A stretch of DNA of 64,000 nucleotides from Flavobacterium potami (lineage in GTDB: Bacteria; Bacteroidota; Bacteroidia; Flavobacteriales; Flavobacteriaceae). Of this stretch, positions 37,286 to 46,745 are shown piece by piece. The notes beneath the pieces are model-generated. The model was not told the origin of the DNA and made no database searches. It saw nothing but the letters and a program-made list of their open reading frames with translations. The stretch covers positions 1-64,000 of the forward strand of contig NZ_JAINUY010000002.1 of assembly GCF_020026915.1 (NCBI RefSeq). Direction: 5' to 3'. The position numbers and the translations under genes were made by a program. Position 1 is the stretch's first letter. Each line of letters begins with the position of its first letter.

Positions 37286-38041
37286 ATGGAAATTATAGCT
37301 TTACAAGAAGGAAATTATATTGTCAATTCTAAAAAAGAATTTCAGCTTTTAGAAGAGAGTACAACCGATTTAGGTTTAAAAATGGCCATTCAGCCTTTTG
37401 TTGTTATTACAGACAATGATGTTATTTTAATAGATTTTGGTTTAGGATTTGTCAATAACGACGTTCCATTTATTTATGAAATGCTAAGAAAAAACAATAT
37501 AGAACCACAACAGATTACCAAAATTTTGGTTTCGCATTTACATAAAGATCATATTGAAGGAATTGGTTATTTTAAAAATGGTCAGTTCGTTCAAAATTTT
37601 CCAAATACGAAAATCTATATTCAAGAAAGAGAAATAGATTTCGCTTTAGAACAATCACAAAATCCGTCTTACGTTCCTGAAATATTAAATGAGCTGAAAG
37701 AATTACCAAACGTTGAATTATTAAATGAAGACAATGGTAATATAACTGATGAAATTTACTTTGAAGTTACAGCAGGACATACCCAATTTCAGCAAGTATT
37801 TTGGATTAAAGCAGATGATGAAATTGTGTTTTACGGAGCAGATGATTTACCGCAAAAAAGATATTTAAAAATTCCTGTTGCCTACAAAACCGATTTCGAT
37901 GGAAAACGTGCTATGGAATCTCGAAAAAAATGGGAACTACAAGCAAAAGAAGAAAATTGGAAAGTGCTTTTGTACCATGATATGAAAACGCCAATTTTAG
38001 ATTTTGCAGAAGAAAGAAGCGAGATGAAAGATGCTGTGTAG
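37286..38041 (+). CDS. Metallo-beta-lactamase-fold hydrolase
   Basis: A 251-residue protein with the HxHxDH zinc motif in SHLHKDHIEG (His84, His86, Asp88, His89), a GHTQFQQVFW segment for the next His, and FYGADDLP for the bridging Asp. It has no signal peptide, so it is cytoplasmic. Its shape resembles small MBL hydrolases such as quorum-quenching lactonases and glyoxalase II-like enzymes. The substrate is unknown. It is probably controlled by the divergent LysR gene. Confidence 0.87.
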   Translation: MEIIALQEGNYIVNSKKEFQLLEESTTDLGLKMAIQPFVVITDNDVILIDFGLGFVNNDVPFIYEMLRKNNIEPQQITKILVSHLHKDHIEGIGYFKNGQFVQNFPNTKIYIQEREIDFALEQSQNPSYVPEILNELKELPNVELLNEDNGNITDEIYFEVTAGHTQFQQVFWIKADDEIVFYGADDLPQKRYLKIPVAYKTDFDGKRAMESRKKWELQAKEENWKVLLYHDMKTPILDFAEERSEMKDAV

Positions 38042-38118
38042 AAAAAAGAAGCAAGATTTTAATTTAAGCAGAAATAGAGAGGCAAGAAGATATTATACTT
38101 AAAACAATAAAGGAAAAT

Positions 38119-38730
38119 TCAGATTAAATTATTTAGTCTGAATTTTTTTTTAGCAGAAAACAGAAGGAACAAAACGCTTTTTACTTTTTCTTCTAAAGAA
38201 CTACGCAAAATAGAAAAAGCTTTTGTGATCTGTGCTTCAACGGTTTTGATTGAAACATCCAAATGTTCTGCGATTTCGATATTCGTTAAACCTTCTTTTT
38301 TACTTAAAATAAAAACCTCTTTACATTTTGGCGGTAAGTTTTGAATTTCTTTGTTTACTGCATTCAAAACCCTTTGAAAAGCTTCAGAATCATCTTCCTG
38401 AACGATTCCGTTTAAGGCATCATAATACGATTTTTCTAGAGAAAACAAAGACTGATTTTTTCGATATAAATCAATGAATTCATTGTAAACCAGTTTGTAA
38501 AGAAAACTTTTAAGAGAATGATCTGTTTTTAATCTCGTGCGCTGTTCCCAAACTTTAATAAAAACGTTTTGAACAATATCTTCTGCGCTGTATACATTTT
38601 TTACAAGACTGTTGGCATACACGCAAAGTTTGTGATGATAAGTATCGATGAGGTAGGTATAAGCGCTTTCATCTCCATTTTTTAGAGACTCAATTAATGT
38701 GGTATTATCGCTGTAATCATCAATCTTCAT
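38119..38730 (-). CDS. ECF RNA polymerase sigma factor (FecI/RpoE-like)
   Basis: A 203-residue sigma-70 group 4 protein. Region 2 (AYTYLIDTYHHKLCVYANSL, YSAEDIVQNVFIKVWEQ) and region 4 (LPPKCKEVFILSKKEGLTNI, EHLDVSIKTVEAQITKA) are both complete. ECF factors of this kind switch on outer-membrane uptake operons in Bacteroidetes. Here the gene is divergent from the FecR gene rather than upstream on the same strand. The ~270-base divergent gap holds no gene beyond an 8-codon frame at 38941. Confidence 0.94.
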   Translation of the reverse strand: MKIDDYSDNTTLIESLKNGDESAYTYLIDTYHHKLCVYANSLVKNVYSAEDIVQNVFIKVWEQRTRLKTDHSLKSFLYKLVYNEFIDLYRKNQSLFSLEKSYYDALNGIVQEDDSEAFQRVLNAVNKEIQNLPPKCKEVFILSKKEGLTNIEIAEHLDVSIKTVEAQITKAFSILRSSLEEKVKSVLFLLFSAKKKFRLNNLI

Positions 38731-39001
38731 AAAAACAAATATATTAATTTATAATTTTTTTGATTCAAAAGTGACTTGATTTTCTTAAAAAGATGCACTT
38801 TTTTTATTTTCTATTTGAAATTTATTACAAATGGAAAAGGGATTAAAATGCAAATATAAAACTTTTACTTAATTAATTCTACTGAATTAGTAGAGTTTTG
38901 TTGAAAGAAAAGACTTGTGAAAAATAAAAAAATCATAAAAATGAAAAAAACTTTATCAAATTGTTAGGGTTTTGTTTTTTGGCTTCGTAATAATATTAAA
39001 A

Positions 39002-40156
39002 ATGACCCAAATGACAGCGAAAAAATCAGAGCGATTAATCGTTAAATTTATCACAAATCAGGCTACTACCGAAGAAATTGAGCAGTTGACAGCGTGGTTA
39101 AAAGAAGACGAAAATAAAATTGTGTTTAAGGATTTTATAAAAATCAACTACGCAATAGAGGCTTCTTTGAATACATTTGATTCTTCTGAGGTTAGAAAAC
39201 AACTTTCAGAGCGGATTCAACAGGAAAAGAATGTTTTTTACAAAAGAAGATTTTCATCTTTTTATAAATATGCCGCAGTTTTAATTGTGGCTCTTGGTGG
39301 GTTTTATTTTTATAAAAATTCTGGTTCAGAACAAGTTAAACAAAATGTTATCGTACCGAGAGTTGATGAAATTGTTTTACAATTTGGTAACGGAACATCT
39401 GAGAATATTGATATTTCTGAAGAAAAAAATGTTACGGATAAAGATGGAAATATCATCGGGAAACAAGAGAAAAACAGATTGGTTTATAATAGAGCTTTCG
39501 CTGAAGGAGAATTGGTTTATAATACTTTGAAAATTCCCTACGGGAAAAAATTTGAAGTACAATTGTCAGACGGAACAATTGTGCATCTGAATTCTGGAAC
39601 TTCGTTAAAATATCCGGTACAGTTTGTAAAAAACAAAAGCAGACAAGTTTATTTAACAGGTGAAGCGTATTTTGAAGTAAGCAAAGATAAAAGCCATCCG
39701 TTTACGGTCAATGCAGAGGAAGTTAACGTTGAGGTTTTGGGAACAAAATTTAATGTGGATGCTTATCTTAATAATTCAAGTACAGATGTTGTTTTGGTTG
39801 AAGGTAAAGTTTCTCTTTCTAAAGATCAGAAAACAAGTCAGGTGTATTTGACTCCAGGTTTCAAAGGTTCGAATGTAAATGGAGAATCTTCATTTTTGAC
39901 AGAACAGGTTAACACAGAATATTACACTGCGTGGGTAAAAGGAAGTTTGGTGTTTAAAAATGCTTCTTTCTCTGATATTATCAAAAAACTGGAACGTCAG
40001 TATAATGTAACTTTCATTAACAGAAATAAAGCTTTAGGAAAAGAAATTTTTAATGCCCGCTTTGATAATGAACCAATAGAAGTCGTTTTGAAATATTTCA
40101 GCGACAGCTACAAGATTGATTATGATATTGATAAGGATCAGATCACTATTAAATAA
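39002..40156 (+). CDS. FecR-family anti-sigma factor
   Basis: I start at ATG 39002 (384 residues); ATG 39011 is also possible, and a TTG at 38972 less likely. It has a cytoplasmic N-terminal sigma-binding region, one membrane segment (~82-100, YAAVLIVALGGFYFY), then the periplasmic FecR domain (FEVQLSDGTIVHLNSGTSLKYP, VYLTGEAYFEVSKDKSHPF, EVLGTKFNVDAY) and a C-terminal STN-like segment. It should hold the ECF sigma factor until signalled by the TonB transporter encoded next. Confidence 0.93.
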   Translation: MTQMTAKKSERLIVKFITNQATTEEIEQLTAWLKEDENKIVFKDFIKINYAIEASLNTFDSSEVRKQLSERIQQEKNVFYKRRFSSFYKYAAVLIVALGGFYFYKNSGSEQVKQNVIVPRVDEIVLQFGNGTSENIDISEEKNVTDKDGNIIGKQEKNRLVYNRAFAEGELVYNTLKIPYGKKFEVQLSDGTIVHLNSGTSLKYPVQFVKNKSRQVYLTGEAYFEVSKDKSHPFTVNAEEVNVEVLGTKFNVDAYLNNSSTDVVLVEGKVSLSKDQKTSQVYLTPGFKGSNVNGESSFLTEQVNTEYYTAWVKGSLVFKNASFSDIIKKLERQYNVTFINRNKALGKEIFNARFDNEPIEVVLKYFSDSYKIDYDIDKDQITIK

Positions 40157-40238
40157 ATTATCAATTAACAATTTATAATTAACAATTAAAAAAAGCCTAT
40201 GTAACAAAAATCCAAGAATGAAGGATCGTTATAAAAAA

Positions 40239-40266
40239 ACCGGAAAATGCGCCAACATTTCCCGGT
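40239..40266 (+). other. Hairpin between FecR and SusC genes
   Basis: ACCGGAAAATG and CATTTCCCGGT pair with one mismatch around a 6-base loop, without a following T run. It lies ~55 bases before the SusC ATG, so it could tune translation or mRNA stability. Confidence 0.4.
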
Positions 40267-40321
40267 AGAGTATATGCGGTCAGTTAATTAACCAACCAAC
40301 ATTAAAAAAACATTTAAAAGT

Positions 40322-43300
40322 ATGAAAAAACTATTGAACAGAATTAGGTTTGATAAGCCTTTTTTGAAATTCGATTTGAAAATGAAATTAACCACTTTAT
40401 TTCTGTTAACAGCCTTAACAGTAATGCACGCCGGAACCAGTTATTCTCAAAAATCTAATATTTCTTTTAATGCCAGCAATATGACCGTTGCAAAAGTGAT
40501 TGAAAGACTTGAATATACTACAAATTACAGATTTGTTTACAATGTGAGATCTGTTGATTTAAACAGAGTAATCAATGTAAATGCAAACGATACTTCGATT
40601 GAAGTGATTTTAGCTAAAATTTTTAATAATACCAGTACAGACTTTAAAGTATCTGGAAATCATATTATTTTAATGCCTAAAAAAATCTCTCCAGACAAAC
40701 CAGCTGAAGAGAAAAAGCCTGTAGCAGATTTTATTGTAAAAGGTAGAGTTACGGATGAAAAAGGGATGCCTTTGGCAGGAGCAGCAGTTTCTGACAATGG
40801 TTCAGGAAGAGGTGTGCATACCGAGTTTAATGGTGAATATCAGATTATTGCAGTAAACGGCGAAACTACTTTGGCTTTTGCTTATTTAGGATATGTGAGA
40901 CAGGAAATTAAAGTTGATGGAAGAAATGTAATTAACGTTGTCTTAAAGGAAGATGTACTTCAGCTTGAAGGCGTGGTTTTAAAAACAGGTTATCAGGATA
41001 TTACTGCAGAAAAAGCAACAGGATCTTTTTCTAGTTTAAAAGCAAAAGATTTTCAAGAACAACGATTAAATAGTTTAGACAAAATTTTAGAAGGTCGTAT
41101 TGTTGGATACCAAGATGGAAAAATTCGTGGTACAACTTCTATGAACGGAGTTACCTCGCCATTGTATGTTATTGATGGTTTTCCTATAGAGAACACTAAG
41201 TATAATCAGAATTTTGCTTTAGAAGAAAATCTTCCAAACTTAAATTTAGAAGATATTGAAACCATTACAGTTCTTAAAGATGCTGCTGCTGCTTCTATTT
41301 ATGGAGCGCGTGCTGCTAATGGAGTTGTAGTAATTACAACTAAAAAGGCAAAAGCAGGAAGAACTAATATTTCTTATACAAGTAATATTACAGTAACACC
41401 ATACAGAAATTATACTGATAATTTGACCAACTCGGCAGATATTATTGATTTAGAGAGAGGTTGGGCAGCTTCAAACCCGAATCTTCAAGGAGCAAACGCA
41501 AGTACTTATGCGCAATCATTATTAAATAATGCAGCTTTTACAAGTTTGGGGATGAATACCATTTTAAAAGGATATTCGGGAGCAATTTCTCAAACCGATG
41601 CTTCTAACCAGCTGAATCATTTGGCATCTCTTGGTTACAAATATTTTGATGATGTAGCAAGATATGCTAAACGAGATCAGTTTTATACACAGCACAATAT
41701 TAGTGTAGGAAAAGGATCTGAATCGAACAGTTTTAATGCATCTTTGACCTATAAGAATAATCAGCTGGAAGATATTTATTCTGAAAATGAGAGCATTGGG
41801 CTTAACTTAAAAAACTCAACTCAAATAAATCACTGGCTTTCTGTAGATTTAGGAAGTTATACCAATTTTGGTAAAAGCGATTTACAGAGTTATTATCCTT
41901 ATAATCCTAGTTATTTAGGAAGCGCAGGATTTAAATATCAACCATACAATCAATTAGTTAATGATGATGGATCTTATTTTACCTCTACAGCGGCTTCTCG
42001 ATACAATAATTTTACGCTTCAGTCTATGCAGAATTATGGTATGTACAATATGGATATTACGCCAATGGACGAGTTGGGTAGAAATGTAAGCGAGACCAAA
42101 AGTTTCTTAAATCGTACGTTTGCAAAATTTAATGTAAAGTTTAGTAACGCGTTTACTTACAATGCAATGTTTCAGTATGAATTTGGTGTAGATCGTACCA
42201 ATTATTTAAGAGAAAAAGAATCATTTAGCGTAAGAGAACAGGTAAACGGAATGATGACTATTGCAAACAATGCAGCAGTTTACAATTTACCTTATGGTGA
42301 TATTTTAAAAGAAACCAATCAATTTACAAATGCTTATAATTTCCGTCAGCAATTAAATTTTGCTCAGATATTTAATGATAAGCATGATGTTTCTGCAATT
42401 GTGGGTATGGAAATACGCCATAATAAAGCAGAGTATAGAGATGATACACGTTATGGTTGGGACGAACAAACTTTATCTTTCGCACCAATCAATCAGGTTG
42501 ATTTATTAAAAGTATATGGTAGTGTTTTTAATGGGTATATGTCTACTAATAATTTTTCTGCAGAAAGAGAATTACAGAATCGATATGTTTCTGTTTACAG
42601 TACAGCAGGTTACACTTACGACAAAAAATATACTTTAAGCGGAAGTTTGCGTTGGGATCGTTCTAATTTATGGGGAACAAATAATAAATACCAGAATAAA
42701 CCAACTTGGTCTGCAGGGGCGGGATGGAATATTAATCAGGAATCTTTCTTTGCAGTAAATTGGGTAGATGCACTTAAACTGCGTGCTTCTTACGGTATTG
42801 GAGGAAATATAGCTAAACTTTCAGCTCCTTATTTAACAGCTTACTATACAAATAATGGTAATGTAGGAGGTGTTCAGGGAAGCGTGAATTCTAGACCAAA
42901 TCCTGAATTATCTTGGGAAAAAACCACCACAAAAAATATTGGATTAGATTTTAGTTTGTTCAAAAGTAGATTGAGCGGAACTTTTGATTTTTACAATAAA
43001 AAAGGAGAAGATTTATTGGCCAGCAGTACCGGAATTCCAACTGAAGGCTGGGGATATTCTACTTACAATTTAAACAACGGAGAAATGACCAATAGAGGTT
43101 ATGAAGTAAGTTTAAGAGGAACAATTGTTAAAACGCCATCTTTTTCTTGGGATGCATCAGTACTGTACGCTAATAACAAAAATAAAGTGGATTATGTTAA
43201 TGTAAAAGCACCAGTTTATTATTTACAATTAGATTACCCATCTGCTTATCCTAGAGTTGGCAATAACTACAATTCTATTTACGGATACAAATGGGCAGGC

Positions 43301-43912
43301 CTAAGCGATAAAGGTTTACCACAAGTATACGATGCTTCAGGAACTGCCATAATTTATAATCCTGCCGATTTAGAAGCAATACACGATTACGGTTCTACAG
43401 TACCAAATCATAGCGGATCTTTTCATACTTCTGTAGCCTACAAAGGCTTTTCTCTTTCAGCATTATTTATTTACGAACTGGGACATAAAGTTAGAAATAC
43501 CTTCTTGCCGATGTTAAATAATAACTATTCTGGAGCGTTAGGAGGCTATGTAACGGATATTACAGTAATAAACAAAAATATTGTAAATCGTTGGCAGCAA
43601 CCAGGTGATGAGGCTTTTACCAATGTACCTCGCGCAGTTTATGAATATGAGTCTGATTTTAACAGTGCTTCACGCGATATTTATCGTTATGCAGATATTA
43701 ACATTCTAGATGCTTCAAATGTGAGATTAAGCAATGTTTCATTAGCGTATCAATTGCCAAGGGATATTGTTAAGAAAATAAATCTATATGACGTACGATT
43801 TAATTTGAATGCAGAAAATGTATACACTTGGGCAAAAAGCAGAGATGCTAAATATATGCTGAACGGTTTCCAGTCACCAAGTTTTGTTTTTGGTGTAAAT
43901 GTTAATTTCTAA
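40322..43912 (+). CDS. SusC/RagA-family TonB-dependent transducer with N-terminal STN domain
   Basis: A 1196-residue protein. After a signal peptide (~42), an STN signalling domain (~50-118, FNASNMTVAKVIERLEYTTN) precedes the carboxypeptidase-regulatory domain (~138-215), plug (~225-350, with YVIDGFPIENTKYN and AAAASIYGARAANGV) and a barrel ending VFGVNVNF. The STN domain indicates transcriptional signalling through the FecR protein encoded upstream. The SusD gene begins 18 bases later. Substrate unknown; the linked thioredoxins and M16 peptidase suggest peptides rather than glycans. Confidence 0.95.
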   Translation: MKKLLNRIRFDKPFLKFDLKMKLTTLFLLTALTVMHAGTSYSQKSNISFNASNMTVAKVIERLEYTTNYRFVYNVRSVDLNRVINVNANDTSIEVILAKIFNNTSTDFKVSGNHIILMPKKISPDKPAEEKKPVADFIVKGRVTDEKGMPLAGAAVSDNGSGRGVHTEFNGEYQIIAVNGETTLAFAYLGYVRQEIKVDGRNVINVVLKEDVLQLEGVVLKTGYQDITAEKATGSFSSLKAKDFQEQRLNSLDKILEGRIVGYQDGKIRGTTSMNGVTSPLYVIDGFPIENTKYNQNFALEENLPNLNLEDIETITVLKDAAAASIYGARAANGVVVITTKKAKAGRTNISYTSNITVTPYRNYTDNLTNSADIIDLERGWAASNPNLQGANASTYAQSLLNNAAFTSLGMNTILKGYSGAISQTDASNQLNHLASLGYKYFDDVARYAKRDQFYTQHNISVGKGSESNSFNASLTYKNNQLEDIYSENESIGLNLKNSTQINHWLSVDLGSYTNFGKSDLQSYYPYNPSYLGSAGFKYQPYNQLVNDDGSYFTSTAASRYNNFTLQSMQNYGMYNMDITPMDELGRNVSETKSFLNRTFAKFNVKFSNAFTYNAMFQYEFGVDRTNYLREKESFSVREQVNGMMTIANNAAVYNLPYGDILKETNQFTNAYNFRQQLNFAQIFNDKHDVSAIVGMEIRHNKAEYRDDTRYGWDEQTLSFAPINQVDLLKVYGSVFNGYMSTNNFSAERELQNRYVSVYSTAGYTYDKKYTLSGSLRWDRSNLWGTNNKYQNKPTWSAGAGWNINQESFFAVNWVDALKLRASYGIGGNIAKLSAPYLTAYYTNNGNVGGVQGSVNSRPNPELSWEKTTTKNIGLDFSLFKSRLSGTFDFYNKKGEDLLASSTGIPTEGWGYSTYNLNNGEMTNRGYEVSLRGTIVKTPSFSWDASVLYANNKNKVDYVNVKAPVYYLQLDYPSAYPRVGNNYNSIYGYKWAGLSDKGLPQVYDASGTAIIYNPADLEAIHDYGSTVPNHSGSFHTSVAYKGFSLSALFIYELGHKVRNTFLPMLNNNYSGALGGYVTDITVINKNIVNRWQQPGDEAFTNVPRAVYEYESDFNSASRDIYRYADINILDASNVRLSNVSLAYQLPRDIVKKINLYDVRFNLNAENVYTWAKSRDAKYMLNGFQSPSFVFGVNVNF

Positions 43913-43929
43913 TTTTAAAAGAAGACAAA

Positions 43930-45333
43930 ATGAAAAATCTATATAAAAATATACTGTACGTATTAGCATTAGGAATAACTTTTGCCTCTTGTGAAAATTA
44001 TTTGGATGATGTGCCAAAAGGCTCTAAAACTCCAACTACATTAGCAGATTTTGAAGCTTTTATAAGAGACGAATATGGCAACCAAGTAGTAAACGTAGAG
44101 CAAGCTATAAGTTTGATGAATGATAGATTTCAAACTGCTGCCAATTTGGCTTACTACCGATTGACAAATGCTAATTATATGTGGGATGAAAATGCAGATC
44201 GTATTGATTTGAATCAGGCAGATGAAACTACATATTATAGAACTTATGCCGGAATTTCGACTTTTAATCTGATTATCGAAAATGCTTTGACAACAACCGA
44301 AGCAAAAGAGGCAGATAAAAGAATTCTTTGGGCTCAGGCAAAAATGTTGCGAGCGATGTCTTATTTTACACTGACCAATTTTTATGCAGATACTTACACT
44401 ACTGCAAATGCAAGTAAATTATCAGTGCCTTTAATTACCAGTGCCGATATTAATGCGCCAAGCAAACAGGTAACAATTAAGGAAATGTACGATTTCATTC
44501 TAAAAGATGTAAATGAAGCGATTCCATATTTGCCAAAAGTTTCGCAAACGGCTTTGCATCCAAATTTAGGAGCTGGTTATGCATTTTATTCACGTGTTTA
44601 TTTACAAATGAATAATTATACAGAGGCTTTAAAATATGCCGACATGGCTTTGGCTGAAAACAATAAATTATTTGATTGGGTAGCTTATTACAACGCTAAC
44701 AAAACAGTAATCGATTTGCCAAATTCATATACTACAACGCCATCGCCAATGGGATATAATTATGTTGAAAATTATACTTTTCGTCATGGTTCTTCTTACT
44801 CGTTAGGAAGAGAATTAAGTATTCCGGTAGAAAGAGCGCAACGTTTTGAAGCAGGAGATCTTAAATACAAATCACGTTGGAAAATCAGAACTGTTGGTGC
44901 AGATACCTATTATTATTCAACTATGTCAGGAATGTATAATTTTGGAGGAATCACTACTGTTGAAGTTTATTTAATCAAAGCAGAATGTTTGGCTCGTGAA
45001 AATAAAATAAGCGAAGCGCTGACAATTTTAAACACTATTCGCAAAACGCGTATTTTGCCAGCATCTTATGCAGACATTTCAACAACCGACAAAACAACGG
45101 CTTTGAATGCTATTTTCAATACTAAGCGTAACGAACTTATTTTAACATTAATACCTTTTGCAGATGCACGTCGTCTGAATGCAGAAGGAACTTATCCGTT
45201 TAGTTTATCTAAAGTTGTAGGAGGTGTAACTTATAACTTGTCTTCAACATCACATATGTGGACAATGCCTTTCCCACAAGGAGCAACGCAAAATCCAGGA
45301 AACGGAACAATAACACAAAACGTAGCTAAATAA
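43930..45333 (+). CDS. SusD/RagB-family surface lipoprotein
   Basis: A 467-residue lipoprotein (FASCENYLDDVPKGSK, Cys ~21). The RagB/SusD pattern includes RILWAQAKMLRAMSYFTLTNFY, TPR-like repeats (YAFYSRVYLQMNNYTEALKY) and EVYLIKAECLARENKISEAL, and the C-terminal RNELILTLIPFADARRLN block. It partners with the STN-SusC. Length and motifs differ from the xylan-type SusD at 26812 (543 residues). Confidence 0.94.
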   Translation: MKNLYKNILYVLALGITFASCENYLDDVPKGSKTPTTLADFEAFIRDEYGNQVVNVEQAISLMNDRFQTAANLAYYRLTNANYMWDENADRIDLNQADETTYYRTYAGISTFNLIIENALTTTEAKEADKRILWAQAKMLRAMSYFTLTNFYADTYTTANASKLSVPLITSADINAPSKQVTIKEMYDFILKDVNEAIPYLPKVSQTALHPNLGAGYAFYSRVYLQMNNYTEALKYADMALAENNKLFDWVAYYNANKTVIDLPNSYTTTPSPMGYNYVENYTFRHGSSYSLGRELSIPVERAQRFEAGDLKYKSRWKIRTVGADTYYYSTMSGMYNFGGITTVEVYLIKAECLARENKISEALTILNTIRKTRILPASYADISTTDKTTALNAIFNTKRNELILTLIPFADARRLNAEGTYPFSLSKVVGGVTYNLSSTSHMWTMPFPQGATQNPGNGTITQNVAK

Positions 45334-45339
45334 TAACTC

Positions 45340-45380
45340 AAAAGCTTTCCGATTAGGATTCCGAAAGGGAAGCTTTTTTT
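45340..45380 (+). terminator. Hairpin terminator or attenuator after SusD
   Basis: AAAAGCTTTCC and GGGAAGCTTTT pair with one wobble, followed by T's. The next gene starts only 17 bases later, so it may be a partial terminator that lowers expression of the thioredoxin genes. Confidence 0.65.
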
Positions 45381-45396
45381 AAAATATCAATCAAAA

Positions 45397-46602
45397 ATGA
45401 ATACAATTAAATTTAAAATTTTAGGATTGTGCATTTGTTTGTTTATGATTTCAAACAATGGTCAAGCACAAAAGAAAAAGACAGCATCTGCTTCAGCAGC
45501 AACAACTTATTCTATAGAAGGGAATATCTCTGGACTTGCAGAAGGGACAACTGTAAAATTGATTCCAGGAGCAACACATTCTTCTGAACTGCCAGTTGCT
45601 GAAACAACATTAAAAGAAGGAAAATTTACTTTCTCAGGAAAATTAAAAGAACCTCGTTTTTTCTATGTTGTCTTTGGTAAAAGCAAAGGAACTATTTCTG
45701 TAATGGTCGAAAATTCAAAAATAAAAATTTCGGCGGCTGGTACTGTTTCAGATAAAGAGGGAGAATATATCACTTTTAAAGATGTATTAATAACAGGTTC
45801 AAAATCGCATGATTATTATGCGAAAGAAACGGCTTTTAAACAAGAATTAGAATCTGATTATGTAGCCTATCATGTTGGAATAAATGAACTTAGTAATTTG
45901 GCTGGAAAAGCAAGAAAAGAAAACAACAAGAAATTATTAGATTCTGTTTACAATACAGCACAGTGGAAAAAATTTGAAGCTGACGAAAAGGCGTTTTTCA
46001 CGAAAGTGGAATTATTGTCAAAGAACTTGATCGAAAAACATAAAACCAATTGGTGGGGACCATTTTTTATGATGACTTCTTACAGTTATTTTACTCCAGA
46101 ACAAAAGCCAATTTACGAGCAGTTTTCAGATGCAGCAAAGAAAAGTTACTACGGACAAGTTGTAGACAAAGATTTGAATCCGAAATCGTTAGTAGGAACA
46201 AGCATCGCTAATTTTGGTTTAAAAGATAAAGACGGAAAAACGTTTAATGCAAAAGAAATTGTTGCAGGAAAAAAATACATTTTAGTAGATTTTTGGGCTT
46301 CTTGGTGTGGTCCATGCCGAAAAGAAATTCCGAATTTAAAAACCGCTTATGCAGAATATGCTCCAAAAGGATTTGAAATTTTAAGCGTTTCAATTGATAA
46401 AGACGAAAAAGCTTGGCAGAAAGCACTTGGACAAGAAAATATGCAGTGGCATAATCTTCTAGACGACGATAAAGTGAGTAAATCATTTAACGTAAAAGCA
46501 ATTCCAGCCACTTATTTAGTAGACGGTAAAGGTGTAATTATCGGAGAAAACTTGAGAGGTGCAGAATTGGAAGCTAAATTGAAAGAACTTATGAAATCTT
46601 AG
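45397..46602 (+). CDS. TlpA-like thioredoxin with N-terminal DUF4369-type domain, secreted
   Basis: A 401-residue protein with signal peptide (...NNGQAQ, ~25). An N-terminal beta domain (~38-140, YSIEGNISGLAEGTTVKL) matches DUF4369. A helical middle and a C-terminal thioredoxin fold (~265-400) with FWASWCGPCRKEIP (CxxC ~304-307) and a cis-Pro in IPATYLV complete it. It acts as a periplasmic disulfide reductase. A paralogue follows at 46746; both sit after the SusCD pair. Confidence 0.92.
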   Translation: MNTIKFKILGLCICLFMISNNGQAQKKKTASASAATTYSIEGNISGLAEGTTVKLIPGATHSSELPVAETTLKEGKFTFSGKLKEPRFFYVVFGKSKGTISVMVENSKIKISAAGTVSDKEGEYITFKDVLITGSKSHDYYAKETAFKQELESDYVAYHVGINELSNLAGKARKENNKKLLDSVYNTAQWKKFEADEKAFFTKVELLSKNLIEKHKTNWWGPFFMMTSYSYFTPEQKPIYEQFSDAAKKSYYGQVVDKDLNPKSLVGTSIANFGLKDKDGKTFNAKEIVAGKKYILVDFWASWCGPCRKEIPNLKTAYAEYAPKGFEILSVSIDKDEKAWQKALGQENMQWHNLLDDDKVSKSFNVKAIPATYLVDGKGVIIGENLRGAELEAKLKELMKS

Positions 46603-46607
46603 TATTT

Positions 46608-46724
46608 AGTCTCGGTTTTCAGTCGCAGTTTTCAGTCGCAGTCACAGTTTTCAGCGGCGGTTTACTTTAGTCATACAGTTGATAACTGAAAACCGAGACT
46701 GAGACTGAAAACTAAAAACGATCT
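46608..46724. repeat. CAGTCTCAGT-type hairpin element, copy 1
   Basis: AGTCTCGGTTTTCAGT (46608-46623) pairs exactly with 46685-46700. Several extra TTTTCAGTCGCAGT words lie between and after. It occupies the gap between the two thioredoxin genes. Related elements follow the next two genes. Confidence 0.8.
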
Positions 46725-46745
46725 TAATTATAAAAAAAATATAAC

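Noticed and set aside
38941..38967. Eight-codon frame (MKKTLSNC) upstream of FecR
   Set aside because: Too short to support; it could be a leader peptide but no attenuator structure is seen.
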